A DNA stretch of 64,000 nucleotides from Elioraea tepida (lineage in GTDB: Bacteria > Pseudomonadota > Alphaproteobacteria > Acetobacterales > Acetobacteraceae). Numbering within the stretch: the stretch's first letter is position 1; every line of letters begins with the position of its first letter. The DNA lies in the NCBI RefSeq assembly GCF_019203965.1, contig NZ_CP076448.1:2929001-2993000 (forward strand), in the 5' to 3' direction. Under the pieces are notes generated by a model. The model was not told the origin of the DNA. It was given only the letters and a program-made list of their open reading frames with translations, and made no database searches. Made by a program: the position numbers and the translations under genes. Below, in pieces: positions 52,922 to 62,112 of the stretch.

Positions 52922-54357
52922 GCCACACTCGCGAGGCGCTCAGGCGGCTCGACGCCAGCCTGGCGCGACTGACGCGCGTTTCAGCGTTTCAGATCAAGGC
53001 GGAGAGCGCGCGCCTCGTCGAGAAGCTGCAGGCCACCGACCTCGACCGCAAGGCGCCGACGGAACAGGCCCTCGAGGCGCTGCGTCGTCGCCTCGCAGCG
53101 TTCTATGCCGGAGAGGACCCTCACCCGCCGGCACGGTGGGAGCTGCGGCAGGCGGTATGGCTGCTGTGGAATGGCTCGCCGCAGGGCGCGGAGATCGAGG
53201 GCTTGATGCAGGCCGTCGCCGCCGCCGCGAATGGTTCCGCGAGGCTGGCGCTCTCGCTCATTGAGGCGTGGCTGCGCGACTTCGTTGCCGCGAGCAGGAC
53301 GGTCGCTGCCGGCGGCGTTGCGATCAAAGAGCTGCTTGCCGCCGCGGGGGACCCCCGTCTGCAGGCTTGGCGCGACGGGCAGCACCGGTTTGCGCTGTTC
53401 GACGCGGCCGAGGGCCCGGGGCGGGTCGCGCGGGCGCTGCTGTCAGGGCCGCAGTCCGTGGCCGAGGTGCTTAACGCTGCCGGGCTCGATCATCCGTTCC
53501 GTGAATCCGGCGGCTACATGCGCGCGGTGCTTCGGGAGCTTCTCGTCAAACTACCCTCTGGCCTGCGCAGCGCGGCGGCGGAAGCGACGCTCGTTCGCGC
53601 TCTCGAGGTTCTGGCGCCCGGCGGCACTCTCCGCTTCGGCTCCGAGCTGCGCGGCGAGATCGCACGCAGCCTGCTCGCCGCGTGGCTTGACGGCGGGCCT
53701 GAGCCTGCCCCGGCCATGCGCGACCGCGTGCGTGACTTCCTCCTCCGCCATCTCGGCGACCCGCGGACGCGCGAACCCGACTGGATGCCGGTCGGCGAGG
53801 CGGCAACCGCGCTGATGCGACGATGGCTCGCCCGGCTCTCGCTCGATGCCTTCTTCGACCTGATCGCCGAGCATGCGCTCGACCGTCAGTGGCGGTATCG
53901 CCGCGCGTTCTGGTCGGCCTGCCTCAAGCGCGGTGCGATCGCGGATGCCTGGATCGCACTCGGGCCGGCTTTGGTGTCTTCCGCACGCAGCATGCGTGAT
54001 CTTGCGGGGAGCTACGGGCGGCTCGTCGGCGCCAACGTTGACCGAAACCACGCCGTCCTCCTGATGCGCATCGGCCCGCTCGTGCTGTGCGAGTGGAGCC
54101 ATAACGGCAAGCTCCGGGCCTGGCCGGCGGAGTGGAGGAACGCACCCGCTTTGCACAAGGCGGAATATTCCCGCGACGATCTGACCGGGCTGGGGCTTCC
54201 CTTCCCGTCCAATCCGGCGACGGGATCGGGCGGATCCACTGACGGCTCGGGGCTTGTCCATAGCGGGTCCGAGCGCGGCATCTGGCAGGGGAGCGTGGCA
54301 GAACTGCTCGCCCGCAGGGCGCGTTTCACGATCACCCCGGCGGAGTGGACGCCATGA
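52918..54357 (+). CDS. zorC: Zorya type I effector ZorC (EH-signature protein)
   Basis: Cytoplasmic protein found only in type I Zorya and thought to act on DNA with ZorD. Length 479. Mostly helical; the C-terminal EH_Signature domain shows its naming residues in LVLCEWSHNGK (Glu392, His395), followed by RAWPAEWRNAP and a final GSVAELLARRARFTITP. No nuclease motif is obvious. It overlaps zorB before it and zorD after it by 4 bases each, so all four proteins are translationally coupled. It is shorter than the roughly 560 residues I recall for E. coli. Confidence 0.9.
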   Translation: MSHTREALRRLDASLARLTRVSAFQIKAESARLVEKLQATDLDRKAPTEQALEALRRRLAAFYAGEDPHPPARWELRQAVWLLWNGSPQGAEIEGLMQAVAAAANGSARLALSLIEAWLRDFVAASRTVAAGGVAIKELLAAAGDPRLQAWRDGQHRFALFDAAEGPGRVARALLSGPQSVAEVLNAAGLDHPFRESGGYMRAVLRELLVKLPSGLRSAAAEATLVRALEVLAPGGTLRFGSELRGEIARSLLAAWLDGGPEPAPAMRDRVRDFLLRHLGDPRTREPDWMPVGEAATALMRRWLARLSLDAFFDLIAEHALDRQWRYRRAFWSACLKRGAIADAWIALGPALVSSARSMRDLAGSYGRLVGANVDRNHAVLLMRIGPLVLCEWSHNGKLRAWPAEWRNAPALHKAEYSRDDLTGLGLPFPSNPATGSGGSTDGSGLVHSGSERGIWQGSVAELLARRARFTITPAEWTP

Positions 54358-57242
54358 CCTCGCTGGCCTTCACCCATGTCGTTTCTCCGGCCTGGACGGA
54401 GGTGCGGCTGGAGCGTCGGGGCACGCCTGTGCCATTCGAGGCTTGGGCGACGGAGGCGCCGCGCAACCTGCTGCCGGGGGTCGACCTCGCGCATCGGCTC
54501 ATCGCCGCCGAAAGCGCGATCGCGGACGCTGAGGTCCTGCTCATCGAGCACCGCGCGATCGCCGGGCTGACGGCGCGCGAGGCGGCCGCGCTCGGCCTGC
54601 CGCCGGCGACCGACCTGCGCGCCGTGATTGAGGGAGACGGAAACATCGCCCTCCCGGGTTTCCGGCTGTCCCTGACCTGGCAGCGCGTGACCGGGCAGCC
54701 CGTGCTCGGAGCCGGGCGTGTTGGTGCTTGGCTTCGCGTTGGCGGAGCGTGGCGGCGTCTGCCGTCGACCTTGTTCGAGGTCGCCGAAGCCGTTGACCGC
54801 CTTGCCGCCGTGCCAGCAGACGACATGGCTGGCCGGTATGCGGCGATCGCCGCTCTGCGCGAGGTCCTGCCCGAGGCCGAGCGTGGCGGCGAGGCCTCGG
54901 CGCGGGGACTGCTTGGGCGCATCACGATCGTCCAGGCGGACGCGTTTTCCCTCGATCTCAAGGGGGAGGGCGAGTCGCTCACGCTCGTTCCGATTCTCCA
55001 TCGAAGCGGGGGTCCGGCGGGGGAACCACTTCTGCCCCCCGACAAGCAGCATGCCTTCGGCGAGGACCAGTTCCAGCGCTTCAGTACGGCCCGTTCTGTC
55101 TACACCCTAGGGGACGGCTGGTTCGTCGTGCTCGCGCCGCCGCTACGACGCGCTCTGTCCGAGCTGCGCCGCGTCGCGTCCGCGCCCGCCGCCACGCGAC
55201 GCGCCTTCGCTGCCGCGCCGCGTGCATTCCTGCGCGAAGCCCTCGGCGACGAAACGGACGCGACGGTGGTCGAGCAGGTCTTCCAGGAAACCGAGGCGTG
55301 GTCTGACCGAGTGATCGGGCTCGGGCTCTGGACCAAGCGCGTCGTGCCGTGGGTTCCGCTCGCGCCGACCGATTGGTTCGGCCCCGAAACCGGCGCCGCA
55401 GGCACGCCAACGCGACCAGCTTCCCCCGGTGTCGGGATCGAGGTCGACGGGCGGCCGATCCCGCTCGGACAAGACGAGATCCTGGAGCTTCAGTCTCGGA
55501 TCGAGGCGGCGATCGGAGCGGGGGAGGAGAGCGTCTCTTTCTGCCGAGATGGCGAACGAATCGCCATTCCCGCCACCCACGAAACGCTCGCCGCACTGAC
55601 CAGGGCGGAAGCCGCTCTGGTTCGATCGCGGGCCGACCGGGCGGTTGCCGCGACCGCGCCCGAGGCACTGATCATCAAGCCGAACGAACAGGAGGTCGAG
55701 CTCGAAGAGGAGGTCGCGCCACCCCGCCCCGCGCCGGCTCCCGGCCCCCCCGCGACGCTCGTCACGATGCCGAAGCCGCATCAGGCCGAAGGCATCGCCT
55801 GGCTGCAGCGAGCCTGGTCCAGGGGCTTGCCCGGCGTCCTGCTCGCCGACGACATGGGGCTGGGCAAGACGCTGCAGGGCCTCGCCTTCCTCGCCTGGCT
55901 GCGGGACGGAATGCGAGCAGGGATCGTCCCGCGCGCCCCGGTGATGATCGTCGCCCCGACCGGCCTGCTCGAGAACTGGCGCGCCGAACATGACCGTCAT
56001 CTGGCAACACCCGGCCTGGGCCGCTGCCTCGCTGCCTACGGCCAGGGCCTTGCAGCGATCCGGCACCGCGAGGGCGACGGGCGGCCGGCGCTCGATGTGC
56101 ACACGCTGAGCGAGGCGGACTGGGTTCTGACCACCTACGAGACGCTGCGGGACTATGACCGCGACTTCGGCCGCGTGCGCTTCGCCGCTCTGCTCTTCGA
56201 CGAGGCTCAGAAGATCAAGAGCCCCGGTGTGAGGCTGACGGACGCCGCTAAGGCAATGCAGGCTGAGTTCCGCGTCGCGCTGACCGGAACCCCGGTGGAA
56301 AACCGGCTTGCCGACCTCTGGTGCATTGTCGACACCGTTCACCCGGGCTGCCTTGGCGACCTCAAGTCGTTCAGCGCCCGCTATGAGCGCGTGACGGACA
56401 CCGAGGCGCTGCGGTGCCTGCGCCGCAGCCTCGACAGCGACATCGCGGGGCTGCCGCCTCTGATGCTGCGCCGGATCAAGGAGGATCGCCTTCCCGAGTT
56501 GCCGCCGCGGGAAGAGCGCATCCGCGCCGAGCCGATGCAGGGCGCCCAGCTTGCGAAATACGAAGACGCGCTCAAGGAGGCGCGCGCGTCGGCGAGGCGT
56601 GGCGGGGCGCTCGAGGCGCTGCAGCGGCTTCGGACCATCTGCCTGCATCCGGAGCCGGACGCGTCGGTCGACGACGAGGCATTCATCTCCGCTTCCGCCC
56701 GGCTTCGCATGGCGATCGCTGCGCTCGACGAGATCGCCGCGAAAGGCGAGCGTGCGCTCCTCTTCCTCGACGATCTCGACCTTCAGGCGCGGCTCGTTGG
56801 CCTGTTGCAACGGCGCTACCGACTCCCGTCGCCACCGATGGTGATCAACGGCTCGGTCGACGGGGCGAGCCGCCAGGCGCGGGTTGACCGCTTCCAGGCC
56901 GCCGATCGCGGCTTCGACGTGATGCTGCTCTCACCGCGCGCCGGAGGTGTTGGGCTGACGCTCACGCGTGCGAACCACGTGATCCATCTCTCGCGCTGGT
57001 GGAACCCCGCGGTCGAGGACCAATGCACAGGGCGTGTGCTCAGAATCGGCCAAACCCGCCCCGTCACCATCCACATCCCGATGGCGGTTCTGCCGGACGG
57101 CAGGCGATCGTTCGACGAGAACCTGCATGCGCTGCTGGAACGAAAGCGGCGCCTGATGCGGGAGGCTCTGTTGCCCCCGGCCGCGACCGAGGCGGAGCGG
57201 GCGGAACTCCTCGAGCAGACGCTCAGCGGGTCGACAGGCTAA
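54354..57242 (+). CDS. zorD: Zorya type I effector ZorD (SNF2-family helicase/ATPase)
   Basis: Type I Zorya effector with SNF2 helicase domains. Length 962. The N-terminal 470 residues are family-specific without catalytic motifs. Helicase motifs follow: I DDMGLGKT (about 499-506), Ia APTGLLENWR, II LLFDEAQ (DEAQ at 616-619), III ALTGTPVENRLADLW, then the second RecA domain with LLSPRAGGVGLTLTRANHVIHLSRWWNPAVEDQ and VI GRVLRIGQTRPV. All look intact, so an active ATPase is expected. ATG 54354 overlaps the zorC stop; a GTG nine bases earlier is possible. It ends 42 bases before the convergent DUF4387 gene. Confidence 0.92.
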   Translation: MTSLAFTHVVSPAWTEVRLERRGTPVPFEAWATEAPRNLLPGVDLAHRLIAAESAIADAEVLLIEHRAIAGLTAREAAALGLPPATDLRAVIEGDGNIALPGFRLSLTWQRVTGQPVLGAGRVGAWLRVGGAWRRLPSTLFEVAEAVDRLAAVPADDMAGRYAAIAALREVLPEAERGGEASARGLLGRITIVQADAFSLDLKGEGESLTLVPILHRSGGPAGEPLLPPDKQHAFGEDQFQRFSTARSVYTLGDGWFVVLAPPLRRALSELRRVASAPAATRRAFAAAPRAFLREALGDETDATVVEQVFQETEAWSDRVIGLGLWTKRVVPWVPLAPTDWFGPETGAAGTPTRPASPGVGIEVDGRPIPLGQDEILELQSRIEAAIGAGEESVSFCRDGERIAIPATHETLAALTRAEAALVRSRADRAVAATAPEALIIKPNEQEVELEEEVAPPRPAPAPGPPATLVTMPKPHQAEGIAWLQRAWSRGLPGVLLADDMGLGKTLQGLAFLAWLRDGMRAGIVPRAPVMIVAPTGLLENWRAEHDRHLATPGLGRCLAAYGQGLAAIRHREGDGRPALDVHTLSEADWVLTTYETLRDYDRDFGRVRFAALLFDEAQKIKSPGVRLTDAAKAMQAEFRVALTGTPVENRLADLWCIVDTVHPGCLGDLKSFSARYERVTDTEALRCLRRSLDSDIAGLPPLMLRRIKEDRLPELPPREERIRAEPMQGAQLAKYEDALKEARASARRGGALEALQRLRTICLHPEPDASVDDEAFISASARLRMAIAALDEIAAKGERALLFLDDLDLQARLVGLLQRRYRLPSPPMVINGSVDGASRQARVDRFQAADRGFDVMLLSPRAGGVGLTLTRANHVIHLSRWWNPAVEDQCTGRVLRIGQTRPVTIHIPMAVLPDGRRSFDENLHALLERKRRLMREALLPPAATEAERAELLEQTLSGSTG

Positions 57243-57284
57243 GTCGTCGAGGCTGGGGAAACATCCGGCTGCCCTGCGTCCAGG

Positions 57285-57605
57285 CTACGGCACCTCGAGA
57301 TCGAGCAGCGGAGCGTATTGCTGGCTGCCGAACACGTCCCGCTCGCCCGGCGATCCGGAGGGGCGCTCGCGGCGGATCGTGAACTTGATCGCGTTCGCCG
57401 GTTCGAACACGACGAAGTCGGTGAGCCGGTCCGGCGTGACGCGCAACAGCCGGCACACCACCTCGGGCGTGATCACCTTCGCGTCGCGCACGCGCTCGAA
57501 GCTTTCGCGCTCCCGGAAGATGATGTCGAAGGTGATATGGTCCACGCCCGCATTCTTGCTTCGGACGGTGGAGGCGAAGTCGCGCAGGGTGGCGATGTTG
57601 CGCAT
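57285..57605 (-). CDS. DUF4387 family protein
   Basis: Protein of 106 residues (NIATLRDFASTVRSKNAGVDHITFDIIF, VCRLLRVTPDRLTDFVVFEPANAIKFTIRR) matching DUF4387. Function not established. The family is usually encoded right after an AtuA-type DUF1446 gene, as here with a 2-base gap, so the two probably act as one enzyme or complex. Confidence 0.82.
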   Translation of the reverse strand: MRNIATLRDFASTVRSKNAGVDHITFDIIFRERESFERVRDAKVITPEVVCRLLRVTPDRLTDFVVFEPANAIKFTIRRERPSGSPGERDVFGSQQYAPLLDLEVP

Positions 57606-57607
57606 AG

Positions 57608-58996
57608 TCAGGCGGCCTTCCGGGTGGTGCCGTCGATGGTGAGCAAGCGCGTCCGGAACAGCTCCGTGGCGCTCGCCACCGGAATGACGTGATTGAGGGT
57701 CCATTCGTAGCCCGGCTTGCCGGCCAAAACCTCGTCGCCCATCAGGGCGGCGGCACCTGCCGTGCCCTTCACCTCTGGCAGACGGGCGTAGAACAGGTTG
57801 CGGGCGGCGAGTGCGCAGATCTCCTCGGCGCGCTTGGCGTCGCTGCAAAGGGCCTCGACGACGATGCCGAGCTCGTGCGGGTTCGCGGGCGGGGAGGGGT
57901 CCATCGGGCCCATCACGCCGTCACGCCCGTAGAGATGGTAGAACACCTGCCAGCCGCCTTCCTCCGGCGTGCCAAAGCGTTCGGCGAGCCGCGCGCGCGC
58001 CCAGGCGATCGCCTTGTCGATGTTGGCGATCATGTAGGGATCGCGCATGCCGACGATGGCAAGCCGACGCTCGCCGACCTTGCCCGCGCCTTCGAGCTTC
58101 GCCATCGGCTGCGCTGCCGGTACCCAGCGCGCGCCGCTTGCGCGCGTGGTCTTCGCGTCGAGCTGCTCGTAACGACACTGTGACATGTCGACGTAGCCGG
58201 AGAGGACATGCTCGCGGAACGGATCACGACGCTCGTACATCGCGTGGCTCGCGAGCGAAGCCGGGGTGCAGCGCTGGCCGGGGTGAAGCGCGGTGATGCG
58301 GATGTCGTCCTCGGCGACCCGGCCGAAGATGCTCTCCTTGCCCATGAAGGGCTCGCAGCAGAAGGAGGCGCACTCCATCAGCTTGCCGGCGTAATAGGCG
58401 GTCGCTTCGGAGATGCCGGCGTTCAGGATCGGGGCGGCGAAGAGCGCGCAATCCGAGGCGCGCCCGGCAATTACCACCTCCGCACCGGCGCGCAGGGCGG
58501 CGGCGATCGGCTGCGCATCCATCACCGCAACGATCCGGTCGGTGCGCTCGATGAGCGCGCGATCCGCGTCAGCCCGGCCATCGAGGCCTCTCACCCTCGC
58601 CCCCGCGGCCATGCGCGACAGAACCTCCTCGCGCGACAGCTCCGAATAGATCGCCGCGAGGCTGAACGGCGCGAGCCCGTGCTGTGCCGCGATGTCGCGG
58701 ATCAGCCGGACATACTGCTCGACGCCCCGGTCCGTGCCTGTGTCGGAGGCTGAGCCCACGATCATCGGCACGCCGAGGCGACGCGCGGCCAGGAGCATGA
58801 TCTCGAGATCGTGCCGCTGCCAGGCCTCAGGGCTTGCCTGGCTGTCGGCGCCGAGCGGATAGGGGCCGATGTCGCAGGAGCCCGAGTCGGCGACGATCAC
58901 GTCGGGCTTGAGCTCGACGCCGGCGAGGAAGCTCGCCTTCTCGAGGGGCGTGAAGCCCAGGTGCCCGGTCGGGCAGAGGATGGTGATCTCGGCCAT
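57608..58996 (-). CDS. AtuA-family (DUF1446) protein
   Basis: Protein of 462 residues of the acyclic-terpene-utilisation AtuA family. Recognisable parts: FLAGVELKPDVIVADSGSCDIGPYPLG, IVGSASDTGTDRGVEQYVRLI, VVIAGRASDCALFA, SFCCEPFMGKESIFG, LHPGQRCTPASLASHAMYERRDPF and VFYHLYGRDGVMG. The biochemical activity of the family is not settled. None of the other atu genes (carboxylase, citronellyl-CoA enzymes) is nearby, so terpene use should not be assumed. ATG 58996; coupled to the DUF4387 gene. Confidence 0.85.
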   Translation of the reverse strand: MAEITILCPTGHLGFTPLEKASFLAGVELKPDVIVADSGSCDIGPYPLGADSQASPEAWQRHDLEIMLLAARRLGVPMIVGSASDTGTDRGVEQYVRLIRDIAAQHGLAPFSLAAIYSELSREEVLSRMAAGARVRGLDGRADADRALIERTDRIVAVMDAQPIAAALRAGAEVVIAGRASDCALFAAPILNAGISEATAYYAGKLMECASFCCEPFMGKESIFGRVAEDDIRITALHPGQRCTPASLASHAMYERRDPFREHVLSGYVDMSQCRYEQLDAKTTRASGARWVPAAQPMAKLEGAGKVGERRLAIVGMRDPYMIANIDKAIAWARARLAERFGTPEEGGWQVFYHLYGRDGVMGPMDPSPPANPHELGIVVEALCSDAKRAEEICALAARNLFYARLPEVKGTAGAAALMGDEVLAGKPGYEWTLNHVIPVASATELFRTRLLTIDGTTRKAA

Positions 58997-59088
58997 GAGT
59001 GGGGTTGACCCTTCCGATCGCTGTGCTGGCGCGGGCGCCGTTGCATGCTTTGTGCCAGCAAGCGCTCGGGCGGGCGCGGCCCACCCCG

Positions 59089-60072
59089 TCAGGCAGCGGG
59101 GACCATGCCGAGCTTCTGCATCTGGTGGCGAAGGGCGTGGCGCGAGAGGCCGAGGCGCGCCGCCGCCCGGCCGTGCCGGAAGCCGGTCTCCTTCAGCGCC
59201 GCTTCGATCAGGGCGCGCTGGAACGCCTCTGTCGCCTTGTGGAAGCCCTGCTGCGGCAGCCGAGCGTTCTCGACCGAGGAGACAGCCGGCGGAGAGCGCC
59301 CCTCCACCTCGCGCAGGATCCGGTCGGGCAGGTGGCGCACGCGCACCCAGGGGTCGGTCTCGAGGATGGCGATCCGCTCGATCAGGTTCTCGAGCTCGCG
59401 CACATTTCCTGGCCAGGAATAGCGGCGGAAGATGTCGGCGACCGCCGGCTCGAGCCCCTTGATAGCGCGGCCGCAGCGCGCGCCGTGTTGCTCGAGGAAG
59501 GCCGAGGCGAGGAGCAGCACATCGTCGCCGCGCTCGCGCAAGGGCGGGATGTTCACCGGCACCACCTGCAGCCGCCAGTAGAGGTCGTCGCGGAAGCGCC
59601 CGGCCCTGACCTCCGACAGCAGCACCTTGTTTGTCGAGGCGACGAAGCGCACATCCACGCTCGTTTGCCGCACCGCGCCGAGCCGGCGGAAGGCGCGTGT
59701 GTCCATCAGCGTCAGCAGTTTGGCCTGAAGCTGCAGGTCCATCTCGCGGATCTCGTCGAGGAACAGCGTGCCGCCGTCGGCCGCCTCGATCAGCCCCTGC
59801 TTCGCTCGGGCGGCACCGGTGAAGGCACCGCGCTCATGGCCGAACAGCTCCGATTCCATCAGGCTCGCCGGGATCGCGGCGCAGTTGACGTCCACGAACG
59901 GCTTCTGCGCGCGTGGCGAGAGGCGGTGGATCATCCGCGCCACCAGCCCCTTGCCCGTCCCGGTCTCGCCGTAGAGCAGAACCGTCCGCGCGGGGCTTGT
60001 CGCGATCCGCGCGATCAGGTCGCGCAGCGCACGGATGCTCTCGTGCTCACCGAGCAGCTCGGCATAGGCCAT
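59089..60072 (-). CDS. Sigma-54-dependent transcriptional activator without receiver domain
   Basis: AAA+ enhancer-binding protein of 327 residues, close to the PspF type: the AAA+ domain starts almost at residue 1. Walker A GETGTGKG (35-42), sigma-54-contacting GAFTGA (82-87), Walker B GGTLFLDEI (about 100-108), sensor RFVASTNK, arginine-finger region RFRDDLYWRL, YSWPGNVREL. The last 40 residues form a Fis-type HTH (ALKETGFRHGRAAARLGLSRHALRHQMQKLG). With no sensory domain, activity must be set by a partner or by expression. It lies between the C45 and AtuA-family genes, its probable targets. Confidence 0.92.
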   Translation of the reverse strand: MAYAELLGEHESIRALRDLIARIATSPARTVLLYGETGTGKGLVARMIHRLSPRAQKPFVDVNCAAIPASLMESELFGHERGAFTGAARAKQGLIEAADGGTLFLDEIREMDLQLQAKLLTLMDTRAFRRLGAVRQTSVDVRFVASTNKVLLSEVRAGRFRDDLYWRLQVVPVNIPPLRERGDDVLLLASAFLEQHGARCGRAIKGLEPAVADIFRRYSWPGNVRELENLIERIAILETDPWVRVRHLPDRILREVEGRSPPAVSSVENARLPQQGFHKATEAFQRALIEAALKETGFRHGRAAARLGLSRHALRHQMQKLGMVPAA

Positions 60073-60097
60073 CGCCAGGCACCTCCCGGCGTGGAGA

Positions 60098-61123
60098 TTA
60101 CGCCGAGGCGTGCACTTCGCGCCATCCTCGGCCGTCAGCGACGCAACGTGCCCAGCGGGTGGAGCAGGGTGGGCCGTCGGCGATCCAGGCGGAGCGGTCG
60201 CGGCAGTTCCACACCGCGCCGGCAAGGGTCGGCGAGGGGTCGGGGGCGTGGCGGCACAGCGGCTGTGTGGCGAGCAGGGCGCGCGGATCGCACGCAGGGT
60301 CGGCGGCCAGAGCGGCCTCAAGCACGGCAAGCCGTGCGGTCGAATGGGAGGGGGGAGGGAGCGGATCGGGAGCCGCGGTGAAGTGGTTGGTCTGCGCCAC
60401 CCAGGCGCCGCGCCGGATGTCGACGCGCCGATGCCGTAGCTCCACCGCCGCCGCAGCGCCAGAGGCATCGCCTAGGACCAGCGCCCCGCCACCCGCATGC
60501 GGCAGGGCGGCGATCTCGGCGAGCGCCTGCTCGACGGAGGTGCAGCGCGCGAGCAGCCGGGACATCAGGAAGTAGCGGAGGATGCCCGGTCCATGGTCGG
60601 CGGTCGCGATCTGCGTGTCGGCCACGGCGAGACCGTCGCTGTTGATCCCCGAGGAGAAGGCGCCAGGAGCGCCCAGCGAGCCGAGGCAGAGCACGGCGCC
60701 CCCTCCCCAGGCCGGGTCACGATGCAGGAACAGGCGCTGCAACGCCCTGTGCTCGGGCCGGAAGTCGCGGTTCTTCGCCACCACCCCGAGCGAGGAGAAG
60801 GCAGAGCAGCCATCCCGATCGGCGGGCGTTCGGGCGAGATCGGCGAGGCAGCCGAGATGCAGGAACGCGAACACCTCCTCCGGGTCGAGGCCGAACCCGT
60901 CGGCGATGCCTTCGATCTCGGCCAGCGCCTCGGGGGCGAGCCGCGACGTCGCCTCGCGCTGCGCGTCGAGGAAGCGCCGTGCTCGCGCGTCCGGCGCCAG
61001 CCCCTCCGCGAGCCGCCCGCGGATCGCCTCGCGCACGGCCCCTGCCATGTCGGGGCAGGCCTCCGCCTGGCCGCGGCCGCGGGCATAGGCGTCGCCGCTG
61101 AGGGGTACGAGAAGCGCGCTCAC
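60098..61123 (-). CDS. C45-family peptidase/acyltransferase (penicillin-acyltransferase-like)
   Basis: Ntn-hydrolase of 341 residues related to acyl-CoA:6-aminopenicillanate acyltransferase. The likely nucleophile is Cys106 in RDGCSAFSSLG, exposed by autocleavage at Gly-Cys in this family, followed by VVAKNRDF, SGINSDGLAVADTQI, LLARCTSVEQALAEIAALP, GGGALVLGDASGAAAAVEL and AQTNHF. No signal peptide, so cytoplasmic. GTG 61123 overlaps the stop of the DppF-type gene (GTGA), coupling it to peptide import; hydrolysis of an imported amide is the natural guess. Confidence 0.85.
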   Translation of the reverse strand: MSALLVPLSGDAYARGRGQAEACPDMAGAVREAIRGRLAEGLAPDARARRFLDAQREATSRLAPEALAEIEGIADGFGLDPEEVFAFLHLGCLADLARTPADRDGCSAFSSLGVVAKNRDFRPEHRALQRLFLHRDPAWGGGAVLCLGSLGAPGAFSSGINSDGLAVADTQIATADHGPGILRYFLMSRLLARCTSVEQALAEIAALPHAGGGALVLGDASGAAAAVELRHRRVDIRRGAWVAQTNHFTAAPDPLPPPSHSTARLAVLEAALAADPACDPRALLATQPLCRHAPDPSPTLAGAVWNCRDRSAWIADGPPCSTRWARCVADGRGWREVHASA

Positions 61124-62112
61124 CCGACACCGCCAGCGTGCACGTGGCAGGCGGCGCGGTGGCCGTCACCGAGGTCGGCGAGCGCGGGCGCCTCGATCAG
61201 GCAGCGCGGCCCGGCGAGCGGGCAGCGCGGGTGGAAGGCGCAGCCGGGGGGCGGGGCGAGCGGCGAGGGCAGTTCCCCGGCAAGGGCGCGCTGCCTCGCC
61301 TCGCTCGGGGCCGTCATACGCGGCACGGCGGCGAGCAGGGCGCGGGTGTAGGGATGAGCGGGGCGGGAAATCACCGCATCGCGCGGCCCCTCCTCGACCA
61401 CGCCGCCGAGATACATCACCGCGATCCGCCGCGCGAGATGCGCCACCACAGCAAGATCGTGGCTGATGAAGAGCAGCGTCAGCCCGAGCTCGTCCCGAAG
61501 CTCCCGCAAGAGCGCGAGCACCTGCGCCTGAACCGAGACGTCGAGCGCCGAGACGGGTTCGTCGCACACCACGAACTCGGGCTTGAGGATGAGCGCGCGG
61601 GCGATGCCGATGCGCTGCCGCTGCCCGCCCGAGAACTGGTGCGGATAGCGGTCAAGATGCGCGCGCGCGAGCCCGACACGGTCGAGCATCGCGAGGATCC
61701 GCGCCTCCGCCGCCGCCCCTGTCCCGCCGCCATGCAGCGCGAGCGGCAGGGAGAGGATCTCGCGCACCGTCCGCCGCGGGTTCAGCGAAGCGTAGGGGTC
61801 CTGGAAGATGATCTGCATCCGCCGCCGCAGCGGCCGAAGCGCGTGCTCAGGCAGGCTGCCGATCTCCTCGCCCGCGAAACGGATCGAGCCGGCCGAGAGC
61901 GGCTGAAGCCGGATCAGCACGCGCCCGAGGGTGGATTTGCCGCAGCCCGACTCGCCGATCAGCCCGAGCGTTTCGCCGCGCGCGATCGAGAGATCAACCC
62001 CGGCGACCGCGCGCAGGGTTCGGCCGGGGCGGCCGCGCAGCCGCTCGAGGAGCGGGGCGGGAAGGTGGAAGCGGCGTTCGACGCCGCGTGCCTCGACGAG
62101 CGGCGCGTTCAT
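61120..62112 (-). CDS. Oligopeptide/dipeptide ABC transporter ATPase, DppF/OppF type
   Basis: Second ATPase of a peptide-type importer, 330 residues. Walker A GESGCGKST, Q-loop MQIIFQDPYASLNPR, signature FSGGQRQRIGIARAL, Walker B FVVCDEPVSALDVSVQ, switch SHDLAVV. The C-terminal oligopeptide-transporter extension has the Cys motif GCAFHPRCPLAGPRC, possibly a Fe-S site. ATG 62112 overlaps the preceding gene by 4 bases. Confidence 0.93.
   Translation of the reverse strand: MNAPLVEARGVERRFHLPAPLLERLRGRPGRTLRAVAGVDLSIARGETLGLIGESGCGKSTLGRVLIRLQPLSAGSIRFAGEEIGSLPEHALRPLRRRMQIIFQDPYASLNPRRTVREILSLPLALHGGGTGAAAEARILAMLDRVGLARAHLDRYPHQFSGGQRQRIGIARALILKPEFVVCDEPVSALDVSVQAQVLALLRELRDELGLTLLFISHDLAVVAHLARRIAVMYLGGVVEEGPRDAVISRPAHPYTRALLAAVPRMTAPSEARQRALAGELPSPLAPPPGCAFHPRCPLAGPRCLIEAPALADLGDGHRAACHVHAGGVG

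Noticed and set aside
48429-57242. Zorya segment as part of a prophage, integron or transposon
   Set aside because: No integrase, transposase, recombinase, tRNA attachment site or direct repeats seen; base composition looks like the flanks.
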